A stretch of 42,317 nt of DNA. Origin: Bacteroidales bacterium M3. Its GTDB lineage: Bacteria > Bacteroidota > Bacteroidia > Bacteroidales > Muribaculaceae. Under the pieces are notes generated by a model that did not search any database, was not told the DNA's origin, and saw only the letters and a list, made by a program, of their open reading frames with translations. The stretch spans positions 1 to 42,317 of the forward strand of contig LUJN01000030.1 in NCBI GenBank assembly GCA_001689445.1, in the 5' to 3' direction. Below are positions 5,960 through 13,024 of the stretch, piece after piece (positions within the stretch are counted from its first letter, which is position 1; the number at the start of each line of letters is the position of its first letter). Position numbers and translations under genes: made by a program.

Positions 5960-8050
5960 ATGAAACTTTTGAGACGTACCGTTATGGCTGTGTGCGCGGT
6001 GATTGCCGCCTTTGGCGCACATGCCGCCAATTACGCGTGGCCGGCCAACTATGAGGGAGTGATGCTCCAGGGATTTTATTGGGATTCATACAAGGACTCC
6101 AAGTGGACCAACCTTGAGTCGCAGGCCGACGAGTTGAGCCAATATTTCAAGCTCATATGGATACCCAACAGCGGCAAGGCTGCTTCAAATCCCGGCATGG
6201 GATATGATCCGGTGTATTGGTTCACCAACCACAACTCCTCATTTGGCACTGAGGCCCAGTTGCGCTCGATGATAAAGACCTTTAAGGAGAAAGGTACCGG
6301 GATTATAGCCGACGTGGTCATCAATCACCGCAGCGGCGCTACCAACTGGACCGACTTTCCGGCGGAAAAATGGAACGGCCAGACATGGAAAATCGGCACG
6401 GACGGCATCTGCTCGACCGATGAGGTCAAGGATGCCGCCGGGCAGGCCAAGCCGACCGGTGCACCCGATACCGGCGAAGACTTCAATGGCTCGCGCGACC
6501 TCGACCACACCAATGCCAACGTGCAGAACAATTGCAAGGCTTACTGCAAGTTCCTGCTTGAAGACCTCGGCTATGCCGGATTCCGCTATGACATGGTGAA
6601 AGGCTATAGCGGCCAATACAACAAGATTTACAACGAATATTCCAAGCCGACTTTCTCGGTTGGAGAATACTGGGATGGCTCGTATGATGCCGTGGCGGCA
6701 TGGATTAACGCCACCGGCAAGCAGTCGGCGGCGTTTGACTTCCCCTGCAAGTATGCCATCAACGAGGCTTTCGCGTCCAACGATATGACAAAGCTCGTGT
6801 GGAGGGCCAACGGCACCAACCCCCAGCCTGCGGGCATGATACACTTCGGCTATGCCCAATATTCCGTTACGTTTGTCGACAACCACGACACCTACCGCGA
6901 CGGCAGCAAGTTTACAGGCAATGTCCTCGCTGCCAATGCATTCATTATCTGTAGCCCGGGCACTCCCTGCGTGTTCCTTCCCCACTGGCAGGCTAACAAG
7001 GCCGCCATCAAGGCCCTTATCGACGCCCGCAACGGTGTTGGTGTTCACAATCTAAGTCCTGTCAAGGTGCTGAAATCCACCACTGACTGCTATATGGCCG
7101 AGGTGACCGGCACCAAGGGTAAGCTTGTAGTGAAGGTCGGCTCGTCGATGGACTCTCCTGCCGGCTACACCAATAGCGACATCAAGGCAACAGGCAACGG
7201 TTATTGCGTGTGGACTACAGCCCAGGGCGGCGATGATCCCGTGATACCCGGAGGCGATGATTTCATGGTCTACTTTGACAACTCGACCGAAAAGTGGGCT
7301 ACTCCTACCATCCACTATTGGGGCGGAGCCGAGTCGACATGGCCCGGCGTGGCGATGACCAAGGTTGATGGCAACGTGTGGGGCTACAAGGTTCCCGCAG
7401 GCACAACCGGATGCCTCTTTAACGCAGGCGATGGCGACAACACAAAGACCGGCGACATGGCCGCAGCGGCCAACCATATATACGACCGCAGCGGCGACAA
7501 GGGCGTATACGACGGACCGGACATCCCCGGTGACGACTATCCCGCGACACTGTACCTTGTCGGCAATGTCAATTCTACCGAGTGGAGCACCTCTGAAGCC
7601 ATCGCGGCCTCTATTGCCGAGAACGGTGTCTACACCTGGTATGACGTCAAGGTCGATTGTGCTAAAGATGAGGAGATGGGCTTCTTCTCGTTTCTCACCA
7701 AGGTTGGTGCAAGTTGGGATATAGCCAATGGTGGCGACCGTTACGGCGCGACTGCCAAGGATGCTCCGATATCCATTGGATCTTCTGCAGAGATAGAGTG
7801 TTTCAAGGCCGGAGTCAATGCAAGTTCCGCTTACTCGTGGGCTGCAACCCCCGGTTCGTACACCATCGAGGCAAACCTCAAGGATATGAAGGTGACGCTG
7901 AAGAACGTGACCTCCATCACCGGCATTGAGGCTGACGGCGATGTAACGCCCGTCTACTACACTCCGCAAGGCATCCTCGTGGAGCGTCCCACACAGGGTC
8001 TCTACATCGTCAAGCGCGGCAACAAGGTGACCAAGGAATATATCCGCTAA
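5960..8050 (+). CDS. Secreted alpha-amylase (GH13) with starch-binding modules and T9SS-like tail
   Basis: A 696-residue extracellular or surface enzyme hydrolysing alpha-1,4 glucans. A signal peptide (about 1-22, ending AHA-AN) is followed by a GH13 barrel at about 30-420. All four conserved regions are present: DVVINH (118-123), FRYD with nucleophile D211, GEYW with acid/base E236, and DNHD (H309, D310). The core resembles the compact plant-like alpha-amylases (MLQGFYWDSY, the B-domain DTG-x-DF and DLDH). A starch-binding, CBM26-like module follows at about 435-510 (HYWGG...WPGVAM), then a SusE/F-like beta module at about 530-635, then a C-terminal tail (YYTPQGILVERPTQGLYIVKRG) of the type IX secretion kind. 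The start is the ATG at 5960. Its downstream hairpin suggests a single-gene transcript. Confidence 0.93.
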   Translation: MKLLRRTVMAVCAVIAAFGAHAANYAWPANYEGVMLQGFYWDSYKDSKWTNLESQADELSQYFKLIWIPNSGKAASNPGMGYDPVYWFTNHNSSFGTEAQLRSMIKTFKEKGTGIIADVVINHRSGATNWTDFPAEKWNGQTWKIGTDGICSTDEVKDAAGQAKPTGAPDTGEDFNGSRDLDHTNANVQNNCKAYCKFLLEDLGYAGFRYDMVKGYSGQYNKIYNEYSKPTFSVGEYWDGSYDAVAAWINATGKQSAAFDFPCKYAINEAFASNDMTKLVWRANGTNPQPAGMIHFGYAQYSVTFVDNHDTYRDGSKFTGNVLAANAFIICSPGTPCVFLPHWQANKAAIKALIDARNGVGVHNLSPVKVLKSTTDCYMAEVTGTKGKLVVKVGSSMDSPAGYTNSDIKATGNGYCVWTTAQGGDDPVIPGGDDFMVYFDNSTEKWATPTIHYWGGAESTWPGVAMTKVDGNVWGYKVPAGTTGCLFNAGDGDNTKTGDMAAAANHIYDRSGDKGVYDGPDIPGDDYPATLYLVGNVNSTEWSTSEAIAASIAENGVYTWYDVKVDCAKDEEMGFFSFLTKVGASWDIANGGDRYGATAKDAPISIGSSAEIECFKAGVNASSAYSWAATPGSYTIEANLKDMKVTLKNVTSITGIEADGDVTPVYYTPQGILVERPTQGLYIVKRGNKVTKEYIR

Positions 8051-8082
8051 CCACTTATAGTATATGAGGCCAATCGCCTCAA

Positions 8083-8159
8083 TGTAGGGACATGCCTCTG
8101 GCATGTGGACTGATATTCAGCCTACAGCATCCTCCACATGCCAAAGGCATGTCCCTACA
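8083..8159. repeat. GTAGGG-type inverted repeat element (27-bp arms)
   Basis: Arms 8083-8109 and 8133-8159 match as reverse complements with one mismatch, around a 23-nt centre. Each arm starts TGTAGGG and itself contains a small hairpin (gacatgcc/ggcatgt). It is the same architecture as 12880-12961 with a different inner sequence. Confidence 0.8.
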
Positions 8160-8173
8160 AATCATCGTAATAC

Positions 8174-8223
8174 AGCATCCCCGTATTGTCAATGGCAGCC
8201 GCCACTGACAATGCGGGGATGCT
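8174..8223 (+). terminator. Strong hairpin, probable terminator after the amylase gene
   Basis: An 18-bp stem with one mismatch (8174-8191 with 8206-8223) and a 14-nt loop, followed by tattgtctatt. It lies between the amylase gene and the purN promoter. Confidence 0.65.
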
Positions 8224-8263
8224 TATTGTCTATTCGCGGAGGGCGTTGCAGATCCATTGTGAT

Positions 8264-8294
8264 TTTGTCACATCTCCCTTTTTCCGTATCTTTG
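8264..8294 (+). promoter_or_regulatory. purN promoter
   Basis: TTTG at 8264-8267, a 19-nt spacer and TATCTTTG at 8287-8294, giving a leader of about 50 nt. A near-consensus Bacteroidetes housekeeping promoter. Confidence 0.8.
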
Positions 8295-8347
8295 CAGTCC
8301 ATTATGCCGCGATAACGGGGCAAATTATGACAATTTGGTATTAGGAT

Positions 8348-8917
8348 ATGCATAAGATAGCGATTCTTGCATCAGGCTCGGGCAGCAATGCCGAGAATAT
8401 AGTGAGGCACTTTCATGGCGGTGACGACGTGAGGGTGGCCGTGGTGTTGAGCAACAAGGCCGATGCGGGAGTCCATGAGCGGATGCAGTGTCTCGGTGTG
8501 GAGACTGTGACTCTCGGCAACGATGTGTGGGCCGACCGTCCGTCGGAGGTCATCGCCGAGCTTGAGGCAAGGGGCGTGGAGCTGGTGGTGCTTGCCGGCT
8601 TCCTACGCAAGATACACCCCGACATTGTTGCCGCCTATCGCGGCCGGATGCTCAACATCCATCCGTCACTCCTACCGGCCTATGGCGGCAAGGGGATGTA
8701 CGGCCGGCGCGTCCATGAGGCTGTGCTTGCCGCCGGAGAGCGCGAGACAGGCGTAACAGTACACCACGTCACCGACGAGATAGATGGCGGCGCAATCGTG
8801 GCCCAGGATCGGGTATCTATATCCTCCGGCGAGACCGTCGCCACCCTTGAGGCCAAAATCCACCATCTCGAACACTCCCTCTACCCCCGCGCCATAGCCG
8901 CCACCCTCGGCCTATAA
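8348..8917 (+). CDS. purN: Phosphoribosylglycinamide formyltransferase
   Basis: The 189-residue GAR transformylase of purine synthesis, moving the formyl group of 10-formyl-THF to GAR in the cytoplasm. N-terminal LASGSGSNAENIV is the phosphate-binding loop. The catalytic triad appears as N103 and H105 (MLNIHPSLLP) and D143 (HVTDEIDGG). It is slightly shorter than the roughly 212-residue E. coli enzyme, which is usual in Bacteroidales. It stands alone with its own promoter; no other pur genes are nearby. Confidence 0.97.
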   Translation: MHKIAILASGSGSNAENIVRHFHGGDDVRVAVVLSNKADAGVHERMQCLGVETVTLGNDVWADRPSEVIAELEARGVELVVLAGFLRKIHPDIVAAYRGRMLNIHPSLLPAYGGKGMYGRRVHEAVLAAGERETGVTVHHVTDEIDGGAIVAQDRVSISSGETVATLEAKIHHLEHSLYPRAIAATLGL

Positions 8918-8945
8918 GGCTCCCCAACAGATTGCCGCCATGTAG

Positions 8946-8965
8946 GGGCGCTATATATAGCGCCC
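8946..8965. repeat. 20-nt perfect palindrome preceded by TGTAG
   Basis: A self-complementary GGGCGC...GCGCCC block lies within 'tgtagggg...cccgcg', so its left edge matches the GTAGGG element family. A diverged copy of the surrounding text ('cagattgccgc' then 'ggggcg') occurs at 9325-9351. Confidence 0.6.
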
Positions 8966-9027
8966 GCGAATAACCAAGGTGCCATCCATTGGCAGATTTA
9001 GATGCCCTACCCGACAAGGCAAATTTA

Positions 9028-9059
9028 TTTGCTTCGCTCTCGACTTATTCGTATCTTTG
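9028..9059 (+). promoter_or_regulatory. Orphan promoter-like repeat, copy 1
   Basis: TTTG at 9028-9031, a 20-nt spacer and TATCTTTG at 9052-9059. The 24-nt block 9036-9059 is repeated exactly at 9113-9136. No gene begins within 600 nt downstream. Confidence 0.5.
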
Positions 9060-9112
9060 GCTGACGCCTTAGATACTTCCGCTCGGCAAAAAACGAATGA
9101 ATTTGTTTTTTT

Positions 9113-9136
9113 GCTCTCGACTTATTCGTATCTTTG
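9113..9136 (+). repeat. Exact 24-nt direct repeat of 9036-9059, containing TATCTTTG
   Basis: The second copy of the block ends in TATCTTTG (9129-9136), but TTTG words upstream are at less ideal distances (15 or 23 nt). It is 77 nt from copy 1. The spacing and T-rich context suggest a duplicated promoter region. Confidence 0.65.
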
Positions 9137-9720
9137 TGACAGCCCGCTCGACCAGAGGGTAGAGGCGGTCGTGGCATCACGTGCCGCGACATGTCTTCAT
9201 GGGTGGGTGATATTTTGTAGAAAGACGTTTACCACAAGCGTATCTTCTGACTTTCAAACTTCGCAACTTTGGATTCCAAAAGAAGATAGGGCAACGGGAG
9301 CGTCCATGGCGATGCCATATATGGCAGATTGCCGCGTATGCCTTAGGGGCGTTATGCGCGGTCGTGTGCGTATATATAGTGTCATGACGTGGGCTGGCGG
9401 CGTTGCTTATCCTTTTGGAATGGCAATGCGAAGGCCAGAAAGTCGGGATAAGTGACGGTACAGATTCCCACGTCTTCGTTTTTTATATTGTAAAACAATG
9501 TGCCGCCAGTCGGGGAATCTCTTTCGGCCTAACCTTTTTATCCTTATGAAACACAGTGACATTTCACGGTCATTTGCAGGACTTGACGACATCCCTATTT
9601 TGTTAAGAGGACTCTTGTTTTCATAAAGGTTGTTAGGATTGGGGGTACGGGGCGGGGATGTGGCTAACAAATCGGGGGAGGGGATGTTATGAATGGTGTA
9701 ACTCTAAAAACTTTACAGCT

Positions 9721-10074
9721 ATGGAACTGAAAACTCAGATAGGATACCAGTCCAACAAGATTGTCGCCCAAGACTTGATAAAGAACGATAACGGGCGTGC
9801 CACTATTCTCGCTTTTGACGCCAACACCGAGCTGACAGCCCACAAGGCTCCCGGCGATGCTATGGTGCAGGTGATTGAAGGCTCGATAGACTTTGTCGTC
9901 GGCGGGAAGAGACACCACCTTCAGGCCGACGAGTTTGTCACCATGTCGGTGGGCACAGTCCACGAGGTCTATGCTCCCGAGCAGGCCAAGGTTCTCCTCA
10001 CGATAGTCAAAAACTGTTGCTGTGACAGTTCTGACAAGGTCACCGACAAGCCCGAGGGGCTGCTCCCCGACTAA
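9721..10074 (+). CDS. Small cupin-domain protein
   Basis: A 117-residue single cupin barrel. The first cupin motif is at about residues 38-62 (LTAHKAPGDAMVQVIEGSIDFVVGG) and the second at about 73-86 with H81. Candidate metal ligands are H41 and H81. The usual extra His/Glu of motif 1 are not evident. The tail carries three consecutive cysteines (99-101), which I do not associate with the family. I chose ATG 9721; an upstream GTG/ATG extension would translate G-rich intergenic sequence. No signal peptide is seen. The ligand and role are unknown. A strong terminator follows. Confidence 0.85.
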   Translation: MELKTQIGYQSNKIVAQDLIKNDNGRATILAFDANTELTAHKAPGDAMVQVIEGSIDFVVGGKRHHLQADEFVTMSVGTVHEVYAPEQAKVLLTIVKNCCCDSSDKVTDKPEGLLPD

Positions 10075-10110
10075 TCTCCCGTTACGGGGTAAATTGCAAT
10101 TGCCAATTAC

Positions 10111-10159
10111 CGTATCAGATGAATGTTCATGACTTGGGCGTGGATATTCATCTGATACG
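10111..10159 (+). terminator. Intrinsic terminator after the cupin gene
   Basis: A perfect 14-bp stem (10111-10124 with 10146-10159) with a 21-nt loop, followed by tgcttttttat. Confidence 0.85.
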
Positions 10160-10191
10160 TGCTTTTTTATAAAGAGGGAATGGAAATAGTC

Positions 10192-10536
10192 TTACTGGTG
10201 GTTGGAGAGAAGTTGTTCCACCTCCTTTTTGAGAAGGGGTAGATGATTGATGACGATAGCCCAAAGTATTTCGGGTTTCAGGCTATCATAACCATGTATC
10301 ACGAAATTGCGTGTATCAACAATTTTTCTTGCGGAGGTTATGGCTACATCGGGAGTGGTTTTCAGAAGGCGATTCATAGCCTAACCCATTATTTCGATAT
10401 TTCTTTCGACAAATTTGCGGAATACGTAGTCAGACAAGAATGTGTCAAATCTACGGCCAAGGCGGTCAGAGGTATCTTCTATCTCGATGATTGACTGAAG
10501 TATATCCGAGAGATATTTGCGATAGTCTTTATCCAT
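10192..10536 (-). pseudogene. hepT: HepT-like HEPN toxin interrupted by an in-frame TAG
   Basis: Read through, this is a DUF86/HEPN ribonuclease toxin of about 113 residues. It begins MDKDYRKYLSDIL at 10536, 8 nt inside the end of the MNT gene, which is the classic mntA-hepT arrangement. A TAG at 10381-10383 interrupts IEIMG*AMNRLL, where family members usually have Glu (one base change from GAG). Both halves are otherwise intact and in one frame. The C-terminal half keeps the R-x4-H-x-Y motif (RNFVIHGY), with the RNase Arg/His and the Tyr that the antitoxin AMPylates. An internal ATG at 10377 could express a 61-residue fragment. It may be an inactivated toxin, a strain-specific mutation or a sequencing error. 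Confidence 0.85.
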
Positions 10537-10834
10537 ATATAAGGCGTTTTGTGTTGTCGAGTTCTTCGCGAAAATAAGGATTGCGTACAGCGTCATCACA
10601 CACCATGTCGACCTTGCGTCCGACAAGGGATGAGAGTTCGTCGATAAGACCGAAGAATATATCAGCCCATTCGGTTTCATCGATGCGTGGGGCATCAAAC
10701 AGGACGGAGAAGTCGATATCGCTTTGGTCGTTGAAACGGGGAGTGAGGATTGAGCCGAAGACCCACAGCTTGGCGACCTTGTACTTGCGGCACAGGGCTG
10801 AGATTTTGTCGATGTTTTTCTCGATGAGGTGCAT
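10529..10834 (-). CDS. mntA: MNT-domain nucleotidyltransferase antitoxin
   Basis: A 101-residue minimal nucleotidyltransferase. The motif GS-x10-D-x-D is seen in FGSILTPRFNDQSDIDFSV, with a third Asp likely in the VDMV segment. In MntA-HepT systems this enzyme neutralises the HEPN RNase by AMPylating its tyrosine. I chose the ATG at 10834: the longer frame from 10873 would run through a promoter and the tRNA terminator. The -7 box ends at 10843, so the mRNA leader is only a few nucleotides. The gene overlaps the interrupted hepT by 8 nt. Confidence 0.9.
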   Translation of the reverse strand: MHLIEKNIDKISALCRKYKVAKLWVFGSILTPRFNDQSDIDFSVLFDAPRIDETEWADIFFGLIDELSSLVGRKVDMVCDDAVRNPYFREELDNTKRLIYG

Positions 10835-10842
10835 GATGTCGG

Positions 10843-10874
10843 CAAAGATAATGGTCTGGAGTTGGGAAAACAAA
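10843..10874 (-). promoter_or_regulatory. Promoter of the mntA-hepT operon
   Basis: On the minus strand, TTTG (10871-10874), a 20-nt spacer and TATCTTTG (10843-10850). The -33 element lies in the T tract of the tRNA terminator. Confidence 0.7.
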
Positions 10875-10900
10875 AAAGCCTCCGGGATTTCGGAGGCTTT
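10875..10900 (-). terminator. Intrinsic terminator of tRNA-Ala
   Basis: A 10-bp GC-rich stem (10875-10884 with 10891-10900) followed on the minus strand by a run of T (10872-10877), immediately after the tRNA 3' end. Confidence 0.85.
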
Positions 10901-10906
10901 GACGGG

Positions 10907-10980
10907 TGGAGTATAGCGGACTCGAACCGCTCACCTCGACACTGCCAGTGTCGCGCTCTAGCCAGATGAGCTAATACCCC
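10907..10980 (-). tRNA. tRNA-Ala (anticodon GGC)
   Basis: A 74-nt cloverleaf with a 7-bp acceptor (GGGGTAT/ATACTCC), 4-bp D stem, 5-bp anticodon stem (CGACA/TGTCG) around loop CTGGCAG, and a 5-bp T stem with TTCGAGT. The anticodon is GGC. The G3-U70 pair that marks alanine tRNAs is present, with discriminator A73. The CCA end is not fully encoded. Confidence 0.97.
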
Positions 10981-10993
10981 GATGTTTGCGGTG

Positions 10994-11025
10994 CAAAGAT
11001 AAGGGAATATTTTGGGCGGCGCAAA
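10994..11025 (-). promoter_or_regulatory. tRNA-Ala promoter
   Basis: On the minus strand, TTTG (11022-11025), a 20-nt spacer and TATCTTTG (10994-11001), about 14 nt upstream of the mature tRNA 5' end. The -33 lies inside the hairpin at 11015-11051. Confidence 0.8.
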
Positions 11026-11051
11026 TTTTTGCCATAAAAATTCGCGCCGCC
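11015..11051 (-). terminator. Hairpin after the LRR gene, overlapping the tRNA promoter
   Basis: A 16-bp stem with one mismatch (11015-11030 with 11036-11051) and a 5-nt loop, 25 nt beyond the LRR stop codon. It would terminate the leftward LRR transcript before the tRNA gene. The T-rich tail is weak. Confidence 0.6.
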
Positions 11052-11075
11052 TGTCTAAAATGTACTATTTGCCGA

Positions 11076-12191
11076 CTAAAGTGCTATTTTATGGCTTGTG
11101 GCCTTTGTTTTGATGATATATATGCCTCGGGTCGGAAACGTTAGTGTCCCATTTACGGCATTGGCGATTTTGCGGCCTGCGATATCATAGGCTGTAGCCG
11201 ATATTGATGGGTTGTTGAATTTCAGCGTCAAGCCATCGATTGTAAATGTTTCTCTATCGCTTTCTATGGTGTTGAGCACGGTAAAATCCGTCTCTCGGAT
11301 ATCTTTGAACTTCCCCCACATGGAGGTGTTGCGATACGCTTCGAGACTGCCGGCAGGGACATGCAGTGTGGCATTTTCAAAAGTGATGTCGTCGAACACG
11401 GGGTTTTCTATCGGCTCTGCGGTGGGAGAGGGTGTTCCTGTGCCAATTTGGGGTGGGTTGACATACAGGGAATATACATTTTCAATGTTCGGGCAATGGG
11501 AGAATTGTGGTGCTATGCCGCTAAGTTTGAGTTTGGAATCAACTGGTGTCATCTCGGAATTTTTGCCAAGTCCGAAAGTGATACTTCTGAGGTTAGTGCA
11601 ATAGTGGGCGACGCTGGGGTGGATTTCGGTCACACTGGCGGGAAATTCCAATTTTTCGAGGCTTTCACAAGTTGAAAACGCACTCATCAACACTTCCCGT
11701 ACGCCATAGGGTATCACTATCTCTTTCTGTGTTGTGCAGTTTACAAATGAACATCCGGCGATGATTGTCATTTTACTTGACAAGATTACTTTACGTAGGT
11801 TATAGCAATCATCAAAAATTCCATAAGACGTGCGTGTTACCGATTCGGGAAGCATTATTTCCTCAAGGGCTGTGCATTTTGTGAAGGCATATTCCTCTAT
11901 ATAGGTAATGGTTCCGGGAAGTGTAAGTTTGGTTAGCTTGTCACAGTCGTAGAATGCCCGTGAGCCAATCCGTGTCACGTTATATTTACTTGTATTATAG
12001 ATGACAGTATGGGGAATGGTGATTTCTCCCTCATACTTTTTGTCGGGGTTGGGGATGACCTCGATAGATGAATTATCAATGGTGCGGTATGCTATTCCGT
12101 CTACCACAAATGTCTTTTGGTCGGAAGCAATTGCCGAGGTCATGGATGATCCTATGAATAGGATGAGAAAAGAGATTATAAGTTGTCTCAT
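11076..12191 (-). CDS. Exported BspA-type leucine-rich-repeat protein
   Basis: A 371-residue secreted protein. The signal peptide is about residues 1-22. Four to six BspA/LRR_5-type repeats follow at about 60-230 (pattern IGSRAFYDCDKLTKLTLPGTITYIEEYAF). A linker comes next, with a 'LHVPAGSLEAYRNTSMWGKFKDI' motif commonly seen after these repeats, and then a beta tail (SATAYDIAGRKIAN...GIYIIKTKA) like type IX secretion C-terminal signals. The likely role is surface binding or adhesion; the ligand is unknown. It starts 17 nt after ribE and reads the same way, so they may share a transcript. Lower GC than ribE suggests a separate history. Confidence 0.85.
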   Translation of the reverse strand: MRQLIISFLILFIGSSMTSAIASDQKTFVVDGIAYRTIDNSSIEVIPNPDKKYEGEITIPHTVIYNTSKYNVTRIGSRAFYDCDKLTKLTLPGTITYIEEYAFTKCTALEEIMLPESVTRTSYGIFDDCYNLRKVILSSKMTIIAGCSFVNCTTQKEIVIPYGVREVLMSAFSTCESLEKLEFPASVTEIHPSVAHYCTNLRSITFGLGKNSEMTPVDSKLKLSGIAPQFSHCPNIENVYSLYVNPPQIGTGTPSPTAEPIENPVFDDITFENATLHVPAGSLEAYRNTSMWGKFKDIRETDFTVLNTIESDRETFTIDGLTLKFNNPSISATAYDIAGRKIANAVNGTLTFPTRGIYIIKTKATSHKIAL

Positions 12192-12208
12192 GTGGCGCTT
12201 GTTAAATG

Positions 12209-12817
12209 CTATTGTTGGAATTGGGCGAGGCGGGCGAGGTATTTGCCGATGATGTCAAACTCGATGTTGACGCGGGTACCGACCTTAATGGTCTTGAAGT
12301 TGGTGTGCTCAAGGGTGTAGGGGATGATAGCGACGCGGAATGATGAGGGGGTGGAGTCGCAGACGGTGAGGCTCACGCCGTTGACGGTCACGGAGCCTTT
12401 CTCGACGGTGACGTATCCCTGTGCGGCCATGGCGTGGTCGACGGGGTATTCAAACTTGAAGTAGCGGCTGCCGTCGACCTCCTCGATGTCGGTGCATGTG
12501 GCGGTACAGTCGACATGCCCCTGCACGATGTGTCCGTCGAGGCGTCCGTTGAGCATCATCGAGCGCTCAAGGTTGACGAGGTCGCCGGCCTTGAGGTCTC
12601 CGAGGTTGCTTCGGTCGAGGGTCTCCTGTATGGCGGTGACGGTGTATGTGCCGTCGCCGGGGAGGGCTACGACGGTGAGGCACACGCCGTTGTGGGCCAC
12701 GGACTGGTCGATTTTAAGCTCATCGGTGAACGAGCATGAGAGTGTGAGGTGGAGGTTGCCTCCGTCGCGCTCAGCGGCGACGACGCGGGCGGGTTCTTCT
12801 ACTATTCCTGAAAACAT
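12209..12817 (-). CDS. ribE: Riboflavin synthase, alpha chain
   Basis: A 202-residue enzyme converting two molecules of 6,7-dimethyl-8-ribityllumazine to riboflavin. Two lumazine-binding beta-barrels are visible: MFSGIVEE...NGVCLTV in the first half (about 1-95), and GHIVQGHVDCTA...VNGVSLTV in the second (about 97-190). A short C-terminal helix (KYLARLAQF) would form the trimer contact. Length fits the family. No FMN riboswitch is seen upstream and no other rib genes are nearby. Confidence 0.96.
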   Translation of the reverse strand: MFSGIVEEPARVVAAERDGGNLHLTLSCSFTDELKIDQSVAHNGVCLTVVALPGDGTYTVTAIQETLDRSNLGDLKAGDLVNLERSMMLNGRLDGHIVQGHVDCTATCTDIEEVDGSRYFKFEYPVDHAMAAQGYVTVEKGSVTVNGVSLTVCDSTPSSFRVAIIPYTLEHTNFKTIKVGTRVNIEFDIIGKYLARLAQFQQ

Positions 12818-12879
12818 TGTTGTTGTGGTGGATTATGTGGTTGTTTGGGGGTGTTGCAAAACTGCAGATTCAAGCCAAA

Positions 12880-12961
12880 GTAGGGTCGCGACCTGTCGCG
12901 ACCGCACGGATGGAAGATTGACAATCAGCCTATTCGCGGTCGCGACAGGTCGCGACCCTAC
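12880..12961. repeat. GTAGGG-type inverted repeat element (perfect 26-bp arms)
   Basis: Arms 12880-12905 and 12936-12961 are perfect reverse complements around a 30-nt centre. Each arm begins with GTAGGG and contains a TCGCGA-cctg-TCGCGA mini-palindrome. It lies in the 207-nt gap between ribE and the GH13 gene, which otherwise holds nothing I recognise. Confidence 0.85.
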
Positions 12962-13024
12962 ATATGAAACAGAAATTTTGTGGATTCTGTAATACCCCAC
13001 AGTGTTGATGTATAAACGGATGGT

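Larger units (their letters stand above)
8918..9720. other. About 800-nt stretch without a convincing gene
   Basis: This stretch holds the 8946 palindrome, a duplicated promoter-like repeat (9036-9059 and 9113-9136), an A-tract/T-tract inverted repeat (9086-9094 with 9105-9114), a 9-bp hairpin (9168-9176 with 9182-9190) and A/T-rich sequence. Open frames on both strands have odd composition and no recognisable domain. It may be a repeat or mobile-element remnant, or a non-coding RNA locus. Confidence 0.5.

Noticed and set aside
8979..9455. 158-residue open frame in the gene-poor stretch
   Set aside because: It runs across both copies of the promoter-like repeat and a hairpin, has no domain, and its start has no suitable leader.
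9407..9670. 87-residue minus-strand frame rich in Arg and Lys
   Set aside because: No domain or promoter is visible; it may be part of a dispersed repeat, but I cannot support a gene.
10385..10536. Short HEPN N-terminal fragment as an independent gene
   Set aside because: It joins in frame with the downstream half across a single TAG, so one interrupted gene is the simpler reading.
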